This document shows positions 19,806-28,965 of a stretch of DNA of 64,000 bases, piece after piece. Source of the stretch: Pseudanabaena galeata CCNP1313. Its GTDB lineage: Bacteria > Cyanobacteriota > Cyanobacteriia > Pseudanabaenales > Pseudanabaenaceae. The notes below the pieces were generated by a model that was given only the letters and a program-made list of their open reading frames with translations, did no database searches and had not been told where the DNA came from. Each line of letters begins with the position of its first letter. Positions within the stretch are counted from its first letter, which is position 1. The DNA is taken from contig NZ_CP112874.1 of the NCBI RefSeq assembly GCF_029910235.1, positions 2,232,001 to 2,296,000 of the forward strand. Direction: 5' to 3'. The translations under genes were made by a program, and so were the position numbers.

Positions 19806-19895
19806 TTAAACCCAAACCACAAGAAAAAGCCTAAAAACCTTGCAAAATAAGGTTTTTAGGCTTTTTCTTGTGGTTTGTTTGATCGGTAATTGCTG
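19806..19895 (+). repeat. family C repeat, copy 1
   Basis: Outer arms AAACCCAAACCACAAGAAAAA and TTTTTCTTGTGGTTTGTTTG, followed by GATCGGTAATTGCTG, enclose a hairpin of unrelated sequence (GCCTAAAAACCTT...). The tail GATCGGTAATTGCTG is shared with copies at 37558 and 48801 (GAGCGGTAATTGCTA). Confidence 0.75.
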
Positions 19896-19993
19896 TAACA
19901 CCAGTTTTTGTTGAAAGTTATATAAAGTTAATCCTTGAAAATTTGCAATAATCTAAAGTTAGTTCTTCAATAATTACCCAAGTCACAACCTTT

Positions 19994-20344
19994 ATGCCGC
20001 TCAAATCTACAACCCGTCACATTCAGATTTATGCTGCCATTGTTGAGGAGCAGAATGATGAGCTTATCGATAGCGAAAACATGCTCACCCTAGATGTCGA
20101 TCCTGATAATGAACTGAACTGGACAGATGGCGCTCTGCAAAAGGTATATCGCAAGTTCGATCAACTTGTAGAGGATTATAAAGGCGCAGACCTGTCTGAT
20201 TACAATTTGCGTCGCATTGGTTCAGATTTAGAGCATTTTGTGCGATCGCTATTACAAGAGGGTGAAGTTACTTACAATCTCAATCATCGATCGCTTAACT
20301 ACAGCATGGGTTTACCGCAGATCGTCAATACTGAAGCCAAATAG
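19994..20344 (+). CDS. ndhM: NAD(P)H-quinone oxidoreductase subunit M
   Basis: Subunit of the oxygenic-photosynthesis-specific part of thylakoid NDH-1, used in cyclic electron flow and respiration. 116 residues, normal for NdhM. Conserved features: TTRHIQIYAA near the start, LDVDPDNELNW, and the C-terminal RRIGSDLEHFVRSLLQ and LNYSMGLPQ. NdhM occurs only in cyanobacteria and chloroplasts, so it is one of the best lineage markers here. The DUF2996 gene follows after 62 bp, probably in the same transcript. Confidence 0.95.
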   Translation: MPLKSTTRHIQIYAAIVEEQNDELIDSENMLTLDVDPDNELNWTDGALQKVYRKFDQLVEDYKGADLSDYNLRRIGSDLEHFVRSLLQEGEVTYNLNHRSLNYSMGLPQIVNTEAK

Positions 20345-20406
20345 AGATATAGACAACCCTGCACGTTGTTTATTCTCATTATCAAATTTAGCAATACTCA
20401 AAAACT

Positions 20407-20817
20407 ATGTCTGAAACCACTGCATCAACTTCTGAAGAGCCAAAGGCAAAACCTGCCGCAAAGCCCAAAGCCGAGAAACCTCCAGCGATCGAAGAGCTAC
20501 CTTTTGACGAATTTATTAACAAGCATTATCTACCTGCCTTAACTAAAGCCTTTGCTAAGCAAGGTGTAGATGATTTGCAATTGGAGTTTGGTAATTCTCA
20601 AGTACATGGGATCTGGGCTCAAGGGCTACGCCAGTTTACGGTTTATTTTTCTAAAGCTGATCTCAATGCTCAGAAGGCTTTTTCCTGTGCTGATGCTGGG
20701 CGATCGCCTAGTACAATCGAACCATTTCTGATCGATGAGCGTAAAGCCCCTCTCGATTTACTTGTATTTGGTGTAATTCAACGCTTAAATGCCCAAAAGT
20801 GGTTAACAGCTAACTAG
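20407..20817 (+). CDS. DUF2996 family protein
   Basis: 136 residues. A Lys/Ala/Pro-rich disordered start (about 1-30) is followed by the DUF2996 domain: EELPFDEFINKHYLPALTKAF, HGIWAQGLRQFTVYF, and a C-terminal LDLLVFGVIQRLNAQKWL. The family is confined to cyanobacteria and plastid-bearing organisms and has no firmly assigned role that I can name. Its position right after ndhM suggests a link to photosynthetic electron transport (inference only). Confidence 0.85.
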   Translation: MSETTASTSEEPKAKPAAKPKAEKPPAIEELPFDEFINKHYLPALTKAFAKQGVDDLQLEFGNSQVHGIWAQGLRQFTVYFSKADLNAQKAFSCADAGRSPSTIEPFLIDERKAPLDLLVFGVIQRLNAQKWLTAN

Positions 20818-20852
20818 AAAAAAGGGGTGCAACGCACCCCTTTTTTCTAGTT
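20812..20852. terminator. bidirectional terminator
   Basis: AACTAGAAAAAAGGGGTGC, loop AAC (edges), then complement with six T and CTAGTT. It serves the convergent DUF2996 gene and the minus-strand gene ending at 20857. The DUF2996 stop codon TAG lies in the left arm. Confidence 0.8.
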
Positions 20853-20856
20853 ATTT

Positions 20857-21648
20857 TTATTTCGGAACAATAACTTGTACACCATTTTCTATTTCAATTT
20901 TCATTCCCAGTTTATCTAGCTCCTGAGCAATAATCTCAACAGTTTTTTTGTCCGTCGCATTTTGCAAAACTACTGACCAAGCGCCGATCTGGGCTTTCGT
21001 CAAATCCTGTTCTTCTTCTAACCATTTAGCCGATTGGCGCGATATCTCAGCGACAAACTTAGGATCTTCGATCAGATCTTTGCCTGACGAGCTAGCTCTA
21101 TCAGCCCATGCAGCAGCTTGGAGATAAGAAAATCTTGCGCCTTTAGCATCACCTAAAAACAATAGCTGATCCGTAGCCTTATAACGCCACACAGTATAAG
21201 CACTAGGCTGTTGATCGGGATTTATAGATTTGAGACCCTTACTGTAGATTTCGATCGCTTTGCTAGGAACTCCCGCGAACATTGAGACACTAGCTGACAT
21301 ATATATGTAGCTTTTAATAAATCTGGGATCTCGAGCAATAATATTTTCAAAATATAGCGGGCTTAACCCATATCCCGTTTGCAGGGCGTTTCTCGAAACA
21401 TCATCGCCAAAGTATTGCAAAAACTGCAAAAAAGCAAAGTTGGCAATCATGTTATTAAAGCCAAATCCGCGCGGTGGCAATTGCCTAATTAGTTTAAGAC
21501 GCGCTTCTTCATCTCTGACTGCCTTACGCGTCTCTTCTAGAGTTTGACCACTCAATCGTTGATTAAGTTTAGGATATTGCAAAGCGAGGGTGATCGCTGC
21601 AAAAACAGCGATCCCCCCTAAATTAATTGCAAGTTTACGCAACTGCAT
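20857..21648 (-). CDS. membrane-anchored conserved protein of unknown function
   Basis: 263 residues. One N-terminal membrane segment (about residues 8-24, INLGGIAVFAAITLAL) followed by a helix-rich, probably periplasmic domain. RQLPPRGFGFNNMIANFAFLQFLQYFGD and the later RDPRFIKSYIYMSASVSMFAG give the look of a TPR-like helical repeat protein found widely in cyanobacteria, but I do not recognise a named family. It starts 5 bp after the stop of the six-repeat peptidoglycan-binding gene, so it is co-transcribed with envelope proteins. Confidence 0.7.
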   Translation of the reverse strand: MQLRKLAINLGGIAVFAAITLALQYPKLNQRLSGQTLEETRKAVRDEEARLKLIRQLPPRGFGFNNMIANFAFLQFLQYFGDDVSRNALQTGYGLSPLYFENIIARDPRFIKSYIYMSASVSMFAGVPSKAIEIYSKGLKSINPDQQPSAYTVWRYKATDQLLFLGDAKGARFSYLQAAAWADRASSSGKDLIEDPKFVAEISRQSAKWLEEEQDLTKAQIGAWSVVLQNATDKKTVEIIAQELDKLGMKIEIENGVQVIVPK

Positions 21649-21653
21649 TTGAC

Positions 21654-23417
21654 TTAATTGCCTTCGGAAATGAATGTATCTTTAGTGAGACTATCAATTA
21701 GTTTATTGCTTGGCGAGCCATCAGCAGGGCTAATCGTGTAAAAGTTTTGCGCTCTAACGATCGCATTACGAGTTTCGCCACTCAATACGCCATCTACCTT
21801 ACCTGTGTAGAAACCTCTCTGAGTCAGTAATTTTTGCAATTCTGAGACTTGGGTATTAGCCGTTGTTGCTGGTGTTGTAGGCTGAGCTACTGGGGGGGCT
21901 GTTGTGGGTTGTACTAATGGAGCGGTAGGTTGAGGAGTTGCTTGGATTGTGGGTTGAGGGGTAGCGGCTGCTTGGGGTTGGGTTGTTGGTTGAGGGGGTA
22001 CTTGTGGTTTGGTTTCCACACGAATCGCTGGCGTGACATTTGTTGCCGCCACCTGTTGCTTGGGCGCACCTGCCTCTAGAGCGGCGATCGTTCTTGCACC
22101 AGCCACACCATCTGCTGTTAACCCATAGGCTTTTTGAGCAGCAATAATAGCATCTCTAGTACGTGGTCCCAGAAATCCTGTAATTGGTCCATTATAAAAT
22201 CCGCGATCGGTTAGCAAGTTTTGTAAATTAGCAACCCCACCATCGTTAGTAGTAGTTACATTGTTTGTTGCTTGGTTACTAGCTGGTGTGACGGTGGCTG
22301 ATGGTCTGGCATCTGATTGCAGTGCAGCGAGCGTTTGAGGACCTACAATACCATCGGTTGTTAAGCCATAGGCTTTCTGAGCCGCAGCGATCGCAGCATT
22401 AGTCTGCGCCCCTTTGATTCCATCGATCACCCCATTATAAAAACCACGCTTGGCTAGCAACTGCTGGAGTTCTACAACATTTTTATCTCCAGCCGCCGCA
22501 GTGGTGGTTGAGGATGTTGGCGCGTTCTTGCTGGCAATACTAACAGTGCTTGCTCCTGATTCAAGGGCAGCCATAGTTTGAACACCTGCAATCCCATCGG
22601 TGACTAAGCCATAGTTTTTCTGAGCAGCAATGATCGCCGAGCGAGTCTGTGGTCCCATGATGCCGTCAACAGCGCCGTTATAAAAACCACGTTTGCTAAG
22701 CAATTCTTGCAGCTTGGAAACTTCTGTACTTTTAGTAGTTGCAGTGGTGATGATGGGCATAGCTTTAGGTTTACCACCATCTGACTCTAGCGCTGCTAAG
22801 GTTTGCGGGCCTGCAACACCATCGGCTGTGAGGTTATAAGCTTTCTGAGCCGCCACGATCGCCGAGCGAGTCTGAGATCCCATGATGCCGTCAACAGCAC
22901 CGTTATAAAAACCACGGTCAGCTAGCAATTTCTGAAGATTCATCACAGTTGATGAAACGCTAGTAGTAGTTTCAACTGCGGCAACAGCCTCAGCAGCATT
23001 CGCTTTTGTGGTGATCGCATCTGAGACTTTGCCCCCTTCGAGGGCGGCGATCGTTTGACTACCGACAATCCCATCGGGAGTAAGTCCAAAGGCTTTTTGG
23101 GCGCGGAGAATGGCATTTTTAGTTGAAGACCCTGAAATACCATCGATCGCCCCAGGATCAAAGCCATTTTTGGCTAGTAGCGACTGCACATATTTCACAT
23201 CCGAGGATGGGGTCTCAGCAGCTAAAGCATTGAAGGTAGATCCTAAGCCAACCATGAGAGTAGCTCCTGTCAGGAGTACACTCAAACTAAGTTTTGCAGA
23301 TTTAGTAGTTAATTTCTTGAGCCATGTTTGGAAAGCTTCAGTACTTTCAGTACTTTCATTGGCGATCGCATCATCGGTATAGATAGATTCTTCTTGGATA
23401 TATGCTAGGAGTTCCAT
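21654..23417 (-). CDS. peptidoglycan-binding protein with six PG_binding_1 repeats
   Basis: 587 residues. N-terminal cytoplasmic-like MELLAYIQEESIY, a hydrophobic segment at about 42-66, then six PG_binding_1 modules of about 57 residues (each with LQ-x-LL-x-x-RGFY-x-G-x-x-DG and a DG-x-x-G-x-x-T end). A Pro/Thr/Gln-rich linker (about 455-525) separates the fifth and sixth. The modules bind peptidoglycan; no catalytic domain is present, so it is likely a structural or anchoring protein. The start MELLAYI matches the MELAAYI start of the upstream paralog, a signature I associate with this cyanobacterial group. Confidence 0.85.
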   Translation of the reverse strand: MELLAYIQEESIYTDDAIANESTESTEAFQTWLKKLTTKSAKLSLSVLLTGATLMVGLGSTFNALAAETPSSDVKYVQSLLAKNGFDPGAIDGISGSSTKNAILRAQKAFGLTPDGIVGSQTIAALEGGKVSDAITTKANAAEAVAAVETTTSVSSTVMNLQKLLADRGFYNGAVDGIMGSQTRSAIVAAQKAYNLTADGVAGPQTLAALESDGGKPKAMPIITTATTKSTEVSKLQELLSKRGFYNGAVDGIMGPQTRSAIIAAQKNYGLVTDGIAGVQTMAALESGASTVSIASKNAPTSSTTTAAAGDKNVVELQQLLAKRGFYNGVIDGIKGAQTNAAIAAAQKAYGLTTDGIVGPQTLAALQSDARPSATVTPASNQATNNVTTTNDGGVANLQNLLTDRGFYNGPITGFLGPRTRDAIIAAQKAYGLTADGVAGARTIAALEAGAPKQQVAATNVTPAIRVETKPQVPPQPTTQPQAAATPQPTIQATPQPTAPLVQPTTAPPVAQPTTPATTANTQVSELQKLLTQRGFYTGKVDGVLSGETRNAIVRAQNFYTISPADGSPSNKLIDSLTKDTFISEGN

Positions 23418-23500
23418 AATTAGACCTTATTTGGATTGAAGTTAAGATTAGCGATTGAGAAAAATTCAGCTTTAATGGATGAGATTTACTCAGTATTTAT

Positions 23501-24670
23501 TTAGGAGGAATTGGCATTTTTGGCTGCTGGTGCATTTTGACTAGAGGTTGGAACTTGAGTTCCATTTCCTAACGGATTGCTGCTAGGACTTAGAATTGGC
23601 TGAACGGTTGGATTAGCATTACTGGATGTGATTTGAGCAATAGTCTGAGCAGGATTTTGAGATTTGAGAGCTGTCAGTACATCTGTAGACAAATCACCTG
23701 TGGCGACTTGTCCATAAGCAAGTTGAGCCTTCAAAATACCTGCCTTGGTCTGCATATCGTATAAACCATTAAGATCCGCATCATAAAAGCCTCGTTCCTT
23801 GAGTAATGTTTGGATTGCTAAGACATCTTCAGTAGTCGGCAATCTGGGAAAAGCAGGCTGAGTGAGGGGAAGATTGTTGCCACCAGCTAATAGGGCGCGA
23901 ATAGTCAAAGGACCTACAAAGCCATCTTGAGCTAAGGCATAAGCTTTTTGCGCTCTCAATATGGCGTTAGTTGTAGTTTGCCCCAACTGTCCATCGATTT
24001 CACCTTGATAAAATCCCCTTCGTTTCAGTAGCATTTGCAAATTGCCAATCTCACTTATCGCTGGCTGTTGAAAGTTGCTGGCTGGAGGGTTATTTGACCG
24101 CACAATCACAATTGTTTGGTTTTGTGTCTGGCTTACCCGATCGCTACTAGTCGGGTTACCTATAGGTTGATTTTGTGGCTGAGGTGCTAAAGGCTTACTC
24201 ACAGATGAGTTTCGCAACAAAGCCAAGGTTTGTTCCCCCGGAATACCATCGGCAACTAGATTGGGTTGAGTTCTTTGAAAGTCAATCACGGCTTGCTTGG
24301 TATAGCGACCATAGACCCCATCAATTGCACCTACGGCAAACCCACGCTGGGCTAGCAATGTCTGGACTTCCAACATATAGCTGGTGTTGCAAAGATACAA
24401 ATTGTTACACCAAGGTGCAACATTCACCGATGGCTCTAGTACATGGGTTGCCATCGCAGGGGCTAAATTCCAGAGTAATCCACTGAAGCTAAAGGCGATC
24501 GCGGATAGTAAAGAGGCTTGCTGTTTAATCGCGATGAAATTCCAGTCAAACTTATTTACCTGCTCTTTGTCAGCACAAAGCTCGTCACAAGTAATCAGAT
24601 GCTGATCTGTTGTCCCTTGATTGGCTTGTTCATATGCCCATGCATCATATATGTATGCTGCAAGTTCCAT
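23501..24670 (-). CDS. peptidoglycan-binding protein with three PG_binding_1 repeats
   Basis: I choose ATG 24670 (MELAAYIYDAWAYEQ), giving 389 residues; the longer frame opens at a TTG four codons earlier. A hydrophobic segment at about 56-75 precedes three PG_binding_1 modules (about 98-155, 205-262 and 277-335) linked by Pro/Gln/Ser-rich stretches. Related to the next gene 83 bp downstream, and both precede a membrane-anchored unknown protein. Together they look like a small cell-wall-associated operon. A mature N-terminus in the periplasm is inferred. Confidence 0.82.
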   Translation of the reverse strand: MELAAYIYDAWAYEQANQGTTDQHLITCDELCADKEQVNKFDWNFIAIKQQASLLSAIAFSFSGLLWNLAPAMATHVLEPSVNVAPWCNNLYLCNTSYMLEVQTLLAQRGFAVGAIDGVYGRYTKQAVIDFQRTQPNLVADGIPGEQTLALLRNSSVSKPLAPQPQNQPIGNPTSSDRVSQTQNQTIVIVRSNNPPASNFQQPAISEIGNLQMLLKRRGFYQGEIDGQLGQTTTNAILRAQKAYALAQDGFVGPLTIRALLAGGNNLPLTQPAFPRLPTTEDVLAIQTLLKERGFYDADLNGLYDMQTKAGILKAQLAYGQVATGDLSTDVLTALKSQNPAQTIAQITSSNANPTVQPILSPSSNPLGNGTQVPTSSQNAPAAKNANSS

Positions 24671-24755
24671 AACGGCTACCAAATGATTGCGGTCTAACTT
24701 ATTTTAAACGATTTTTTCTGGTTTTTTACGTCAAAAAATGTATACATTTTTTTTA

Positions 24756-24842
24756 CAGCGCTTTGCGCTCAAAACCAAATCAAGAAAAAAATTTAAAAGC
24801 GTTGCTTCTCAACGCTTTTAAATTTTTTTCTTGTAGCTCGTT
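24756..24842 (+). repeat. family C repeat, copy 2
   Basis: Begins CAGCGCTTTGCGCTCAAAAC, then CAAGAAAAAAATTTAAAAGC hairpin and ends TTTTTTTCTTGTAGCTCGTT. The 5' part CAGCGCTTTGCG is shared with copies at 37558 and 28502. Confidence 0.75.
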
Positions 24843-24849
24843 AGCAAGC

Positions 24850-24891
24850 AAAAAAATAGAATGGGGCGCTTAGCGCCCCATTCTATTTTTT
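24850..24891. terminator. hairpin containing the helicase stop codon
   Basis: AAAAAAATAGAATGGGGCGC, loop TTA (edges), and its complement. The last codons of the minus-strand helicase gene (Lys-Lys-TAG) lie in the right arm. The T-run on either strand makes it a plausible bidirectional terminator. Confidence 0.7.
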
Positions 24892-26370
24892 ATCGTAATC
24901 ATTGGAAATTTCAGCAGCGATTGGTTGTTTTTTATGGATATCTGCATCGTACTTAATTCCTATTTGCACCACATTGTCCTGTTTCTGTTCTGAACGCGAT
25001 CGCTCAATTCCCCTGCGCCTTTCTGAAGTCCTTACTTCACTAGTATCTTCAGTCACTACTTCATAGAGAATTGCTTGTTTATTTGCCTCAGTGCCGCGCC
25101 GCAACACCCGCCCCAAACGCTGAATATATTCTCTGGCTGAACCTGTACCTGATAGGAGGATGGCAATTCGCGCATCAGGTACATCCACACCTTCATTTAA
25201 AACATGGGAAGCAACTAGAGTTTTATATTTACCCTCACGAAAGAAAGTTAGAATTTCGTGGCGTTCCTTCACGGGAGTTTGGTGAGTAAGGGCTGGAATT
25301 AGTAAATCCTGCGAGATGCGATAAACCGTAGCGTTGTCATTGGTAAAAATCAGAATCCGTTCGCCGAAATGTTGAGCCAGTAAATCTGACAAGACTCGTA
25401 ATTTTGATTCTGTTCCTAAAGATAATTCCTTCGATTCACGGTGGGCGAGCATTGCTCTTCGACCTGCCTGCGATCGCGCACTTGCTTGGACAAATCTTTG
25501 CCAACCTTCGAGACTACCGAGGGAAATTTTTGATTCCTTTAAAAACTGGTTCCGACTTTGAATTAAAGAATCATAGCGATCGCGTTCTTTTTCTGAAAGA
25601 GAAACTTTAATCTGCACGATTTTATGTTCGGCTAAAGCTTGCCCTGCTAAGTCTTCAGCAGATTTGCGGTAGACTTCTTCACCGATGAGAAGTTCTAAAT
25701 CGGCATGTTTGCCATCACTACGTTCAGGTGTAGCGGTTAATCCGAGGCGATAGGGCGCGATCGCATATTCCGCAATCACGCGATTAAAGTCAGTGGGTAA
25801 ATGGTGGCATTCATCAAACACGATCAAGCCGTAGAGATTGCCTAAAGCTTCCGCTTGAATCGCGGCACTGTCATAGGTTGAAACGAGAATTGCTGTGCGA
25901 TCGCGGGAACCACCGCCCAATAAACCAATCTCCACATCAGGAAACGCCGCCAATAAATGGGCATACCACTGATGCATCAGATCGAGGGTTGGCACAATAA
26001 CCAAGGTGCTGCGATTGGTGACTTGCATCGCTAACTGGGCTAGATAAGTTTTACCCGCAGCAGTCGGTAAAACCACCACACCACATTTCCCGACTCGCTG
26101 CCATGCTGCTAGAGCTTCACTCTGATGTGGATAGGGTTCCATTTTGGTGTGAGAAATCAAGTTAATTTCTTGATATCCCCGTGACTTATCTTCGATGGCA
26201 ATGCCTTCTGAGCGTAGAGTCAAAATCAACTCACGATAACGATTAGCAGGGATGCGAAACTTCTCAATGCGATCGTCCCATGTTGCAAATTCAATCCATG
26301 ATTTACCTTTAGGTGGTGGATGGAGAATTAAGGTTCCGCGATCGTAGGTTAGCTGGGAAATACGGGGCAT
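24883..26370 (-). CDS. superfamily II DNA helicase (XPB/RadD-like)
   Basis: 495 residues with a complete SF2 helicase core. Motif I PTAAGKT (102-108), motif II DECHH (186-190), motif III GLTATPER, motif VI QRLGRVLRRG. The DECHH box and the short N-terminal region fit XPB-like and RadD-like DNA repair helicases. The last 50 residues are charged and probably disordered (RTSERRRGIERSRSEQK). It has no nuclease or methylase neighbour, so a restriction role is unlikely. Exact repair pathway unknown. Confidence 0.85.
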   Translation of the reverse strand: MPRISQLTYDRGTLILHPPPKGKSWIEFATWDDRIEKFRIPANRYRELILTLRSEGIAIEDKSRGYQEINLISHTKMEPYPHQSEALAAWQRVGKCGVVVLPTAAGKTYLAQLAMQVTNRSTLVIVPTLDLMHQWYAHLLAAFPDVEIGLLGGGSRDRTAILVSTYDSAAIQAEALGNLYGLIVFDECHHLPTDFNRVIAEYAIAPYRLGLTATPERSDGKHADLELLIGEEVYRKSAEDLAGQALAEHKIVQIKVSLSEKERDRYDSLIQSRNQFLKESKISLGSLEGWQRFVQASARSQAGRRAMLAHRESKELSLGTESKLRVLSDLLAQHFGERILIFTNDNATVYRISQDLLIPALTHQTPVKERHEILTFFREGKYKTLVASHVLNEGVDVPDARIAILLSGTGSAREYIQRLGRVLRRGTEANKQAILYEVVTEDTSEVRTSERRRGIERSRSEQKQDNVVQIGIKYDADIHKKQPIAAEISNDYDKK

Positions 26371-26518
26371 ATCTAGTACAAATTAAATAATCTTATATAC
26401 AGACTTTGCAAAAATCCGCAAAAATCTTTTAAATAGTAAGGAACTAATTAAAAAAAAATTCGTCTTTCGCAGAAGTGTGCCTTTGTACCTAAATACAGTG
26501 ATCATGTGAGGATTGTAA

Positions 26519-28384
26519 ATGTTTATGCTCAAATCCAGATCTAGTAACTCGATCAATTTAGTTGCACTTACAGCAACAACGATCGCATCAACATTGATGG
26601 CTAGCGCTTTGCATCCCAACTATGCTCAAGCTGAAGTTCAAAAGGAATCCGCGATCGCTACAAAGGAATCTGAACTAGTTCGGTCAATTGGCAATGATCC
26701 AATGATCATACCTGCCATTACAGTCAATCAATCACAGACATTACAAGTTTCCAACAATCCTAGTACTGATTCAGAAATTATTCGGGCAATTAATACTGAA
26801 TTAGGTCAATCAAAACCTGTCAAAACCAGCGATCGCGCGAAACTAAGTCTTAATGCTCAGGGGGTTACTTCAGTTTCGCAACTAAGTGATGTTAAACCTA
26901 CAGACTGGGCTTTCACAGCATTACAATCCCTCGTTGAGCGCTATGGTTGCATCGCAGGCTATCCAGACAGTACCTTTCGCGGTAGACAAGCTACTAGTCG
27001 TTATGAATTTGCCGCTGGGTTAAATGCTTGTCTCGATAAAATCAACGAAATCATCTCCGCAGGACTAGCCGACAAGGTTGGTTCGGACGATATCATCTCG
27101 TTGAAAAAGCTACAAGAAGAATTTGCCACAGAACTTGCTACATTACGCGGTCGAGTTGATGCTCTCGACGCTAAAACCACCAAACTTGAAGCTCAGCAAT
27201 TCTCGACTACAACAAAGCTATTTGGTCAAGCTATTTTTGGACTGCAAAGCCGTTTGCCAAATACGGGCAGTCTCACTCCTAGAGATGGTACACGCAACAC
27301 CGTCGATGATGCGACTAATCTTACCTTTGGCTATAACCTGCAACTCAGCCTAGTCACCCAGTTTGACAATCGCAGTCTTTTGTTAACAGGTATCCAAGCA
27401 GGCAATGCTTCCACCGCTTCGACACTTTTTGCCAACAATAACTTTCTAACCAATTCTTATACTCGCCTTGGATATGAGTTGGATACAGGTAATTCACTGC
27501 AATTGAGTGATTTGTCCTATCGCTTTTTAGTGGGCGATAACCTTGCAGTGATCGTAGGTGCAGCAGGGGTTGCTCCATCAAGTGTATTTCGTGGCCCGAA
27601 CCGTTATGAAAGCGCGGGTCAAGGTGCGCTCTCTGCCTTTGCTCAACGCAACCCCATCCTCAACTTTCCAGGGCAAGCTGGTATTGGTTTTGACTGGCAA
27701 ATCAGCGATAACATCAGCTTGCAAGGCGTTTATGCGGCAGCATTAGCTTCAGACCCCAACAATGGTTTAACAGGTGGGCCTTTTACCGCAGGTGTGCAAC
27801 TGGCGCTTACTCCCAGTGATGCCATTGATCTCGCACTTTATTACCTTAATTCCTATACCACCAACGCCAGCTTAAATACAGGCATTGGCGATAACTTGCT
27901 TGGTCCGATCGCAGGGCGTTTCTCCACTAATGCCTTTGGTGGTACGGCAACATGGAGAATCTCTCCTCAAATTACTTTAGGTGGATGGGCTGGCTACACT
28001 ACATCGGCTACTAGAGATGCAGGACTCGGTGGTTCAGTTGACACATTTAATTGGATGGCGTTTTTAAACTTCCCCGACTTATTTGCTGAAGGTAACTTGG
28101 GCGGTATCTACGTGGGACAGCCTCCCAAGATTACCAGCAGTAACCTTACTTCTGGAGGAGTACCTGCGTTTAACATTCCTAGTGCGATCGGTTTGTCTGG
28201 TGTTGCCCCAGGAGACTTTGGTGGTCAGCCTGCCTCAACCACTCATTTAGAGTTGTTTTATCGGATGAGTCTAAATGACAATATTAGTATTACCCCAGGG
28301 GTGCTATTTATTTTTAATCCTGTACAAACTTCGGGCAGTGATACTATTACCGTCGGCGCTATTCGCACAACTTTCACATTTTAG
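26519..28384 (+). CDS. SLH-domain OprB-like porin (iron uptake porin family)
   Basis: 621 residues. Signal peptide ending near NYAQA (about residue 37); SLH domain about 118-180 (SVSQLSDVKPTDWAFTALQ, RGRQATSRYEFAAGL); coiled-coil linker about 200-232 (ELATLRGRVDALDAKTTKLEAQ); then a beta-barrel to the C-terminal phenylalanine (RTTFTF), as expected for outer-membrane proteins. The coiled coil spans the periplasm and the SLH domain binds the cell wall. Paralog of the truncated gene at 1-440. The ATG at 26519 has AGGA about 9 bp upstream; ATG 26525 is an alternative. Substrate unknown: related porins pass iron or inorganic ions. Confidence 0.9.
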   Translation: MFMLKSRSSNSINLVALTATTIASTLMASALHPNYAQAEVQKESAIATKESELVRSIGNDPMIIPAITVNQSQTLQVSNNPSTDSEIIRAINTELGQSKPVKTSDRAKLSLNAQGVTSVSQLSDVKPTDWAFTALQSLVERYGCIAGYPDSTFRGRQATSRYEFAAGLNACLDKINEIISAGLADKVGSDDIISLKKLQEEFATELATLRGRVDALDAKTTKLEAQQFSTTTKLFGQAIFGLQSRLPNTGSLTPRDGTRNTVDDATNLTFGYNLQLSLVTQFDNRSLLLTGIQAGNASTASTLFANNNFLTNSYTRLGYELDTGNSLQLSDLSYRFLVGDNLAVIVGAAGVAPSSVFRGPNRYESAGQGALSAFAQRNPILNFPGQAGIGFDWQISDNISLQGVYAAALASDPNNGLTGGPFTAGVQLALTPSDAIDLALYYLNSYTTNASLNTGIGDNLLGPIAGRFSTNAFGGTATWRISPQITLGGWAGYTTSATRDAGLGGSVDTFNWMAFLNFPDLFAEGNLGGIYVGQPPKITSSNLTSGGVPAFNIPSAIGLSGVAPGDFGGQPASTTHLELFYRMSLNDNISITPGVLFIFNPVQTSGSDTITVGAIRTTFTF

Positions 28385-28441
28385 GCGAATTATAACAATT
28401 CATAAAAGTGTGGTCACACTTTGTGAATTAAAAAACAAAGT

Positions 28442-28502
28442 CAGTAAGTAATATCAAAGTACAAAATGGCTAAGCCATTTTGTACTTTGATATTACTTAC
28501 TG
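28442..28502. repeat. 61-bp perfect palindrome
   Basis: CAGTAAGTAATATCAAAGTA is followed by CAAAATGGCTAAGCCATTTTG and the complement of the start. Every position pairs outside the central TAA. A long near-copy of the inner part (CAAAATGGC...GCCATTTTG) stands at 56898-56934. Confidence 0.85.
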
Positions 28503-28602
28503 CAATTACCGATCAAACGAACCACACGAAAAAAATTGAAAGCGTTGCAAAGCAACGCTTTCAATTTTTTTCCTTGGTTTGGGGTTGAGCGCAAAGCGCT
28601 GT
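28502..28602 (-). repeat. family C repeat, copy 3
   Basis: Inverted copy: GCAATTACCGATCAAACGAA at one end, hairpin AAATTGAAAGCGTTGC-AAA-complement, then TTGGTTTGGGGTTGAGCGCA and AAGCGCTG at the other. Confidence 0.75.
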
Positions 28603-28620
28603 AGATATTCCCTTCCTAAA

Positions 28621-28728
28621 TAAACGTCAGTTCGACGAAAGCAGAAAATGGTAAGAATCGCTAAGCGATTCTTACCATTTTCTGCCATTTGCGGCGTGCG
28701 AAGCACGCCGCAAATGGCTATATCGATA
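28621..28728 (+). mobile_element. family B TIR element, copy 2 (right end lost)
   Basis: Left end AAACGTCAGTTCGACGAA and both internal hairpins are present; after GGCTATATCGA the sequence diverges to TAAGAATTAGTG, so the right terminal repeat is missing or replaced. Confidence 0.75.
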
Positions 28729-28780
28729 AGAATTAGTGATGTGGCGCAAAGCGTCGCACCACTAATTCTATGGATAGCTA

Positions 28781-28892
28781 TAGCAATGTAAGTTTTGCTT
28801 AGGACATAAAACCAAAAAGATGAGTGTCGGCGCTTTGCGCCGCTACTCATCTTTTTGGTTTTGATTTGTCCTATCTATCTCTTGCATTGCTA
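28781..28892 (+). repeat. family D palindromic repeat, copy 2
   Basis: TAGCAATGTAAGTTTTGCTT opens it and CTTGCATTGCTA closes it, around hairpin AAAAGATGAGT(G/A)..GGCGC-TTT-GCGCC. Compared with copy 1, the loop is inverted (TTT for AAA type) and paired changes keep most of the stem. Confidence 0.8.
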
Positions 28893-28965
28893 TAGATTTA
28901 TATAAAGGAAGAGCAATTGATAGGCTATATTTTGGCATACCATTCTTCGGAGTTACGTCAATGTT

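Larger units (their letters stand above)
28385..28965. other. 581-bp intergenic region made almost entirely of repeats
   Basis: Contains in order a 61-bp perfect palindrome, an inverted family C copy, a family B copy with altered right end, a small hairpin (AATTAGTG...CACTAATT around 28731-28770) and a family D copy. Only the last 70 bp look unique. No gene is supported here. Confidence 0.7.

Noticed and set aside
28506-28850. 114-aa minus-strand ORF
   Set aside because: Consists of family C, B and D repeats read through; no coding pattern or ribosome-binding site.
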